NCBI GenBank assembly: GCA_041547565.1
Contig: JBFEUI010000128.1
Span: 1 to 5,925, forward strand
Source: JBFEUI01 sp041547565
GTDB taxonomy: Bacteria > Pseudomonadota > Gammaproteobacteria > Thiohalomonadales > Thiohalomonadaceae
Direction of reading: 5' to 3'
Length of the DNA stretch: 5,925 nucleotides
Notes under the pieces: model-generated
Seen by the model: the letters and a program-made list of their open reading frames with translations, nothing else
The model's database searches: none
What the model was told of the DNA's origin: nothing
Shown here: in pieces, positions 5,889 through 5,925 of the stretch
How the letters are laid out: each line of letters starts with the position of its first letter
Numbering within the stretch: position 1 is the stretch's first letter
Translations under genes and position numbers: made by a program

Positions 5889-5925
5889 TTTTTTACCTGA
5901 ATCTATTACAAAGGTGGGGTGGGGG

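Noticed and set aside
5310..5900. Plus-strand frame of 196 codons opposite hisC
   Set aside because: It is a shadow of hisC, whose full set of aminotransferase motifs is intact on the minus strand.
5913..5925. G-rich end of the window as a G-quadruplex
   Set aside because: Only three G-runs are visible before the window ends, one of only two bases, so a four-run motif cannot be shown.

Overview
The window looks like chromosomal DNA of a moderately GC-rich Gammaproteobacterium. The basis is the HisC, HDAC-family and dCache-HAMP-GGDEF protein types, the codon use, and an intergenic region built from short heptamers and REP-like hairpins. Genus cannot be decided from the sequence; a sulfur-oxidising or related environmental lineage is only a guess. 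I see no rRNA, tRNA, CRISPR array, transposase or phage gene.

Layout. Bases 1-249 carry no convincing gene and are almost entirely repeats. A near-perfect 7-bp tandem array (4-80) runs off the left edge. Degenerate heptads of a related motif follow on the other strand (118-152 and 218-238). Between them sits an inverted pair of REP-like hairpins (157-214). Next, on the minus strand, is a protein of 178 residues made largely of glycine-led five-residue repeats (250-786). It is preceded in the same frame by a possible 39-codon small gene (805-924). Divergent from these, on the plus strand, are a zinc-dependent histone-deacetylase-family amidohydrolase (1003-1980) and a membrane diguanylate cyclase with periplasmic sensor (2129-3823). 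The cyclase gene ends 2 bp from the end of a convergent minus-strand gene for an SH3b-domain lipoprotein (3826-4638). Upstream of that, on the same strand, is hisC for histidinol-phosphate aminotransferase (4809-5888), whose upstream neighbours lie outside the window.

How the genes relate. There is no obvious single pathway. HisC is core histidine biosynthesis. The cyclase links an extracytoplasmic signal to c-di-GMP. The HDAC-like enzyme is a stand-alone deacetylase of unknown substrate. The lipoprotein probably acts in the periplasm at the envelope. The least explained part is the left third: the pentad-repeat protein, its possible in-frame leader gene, and the adjoining composite repeat. 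I did not find a clear new multi-gene system; that left third is the best place to look.
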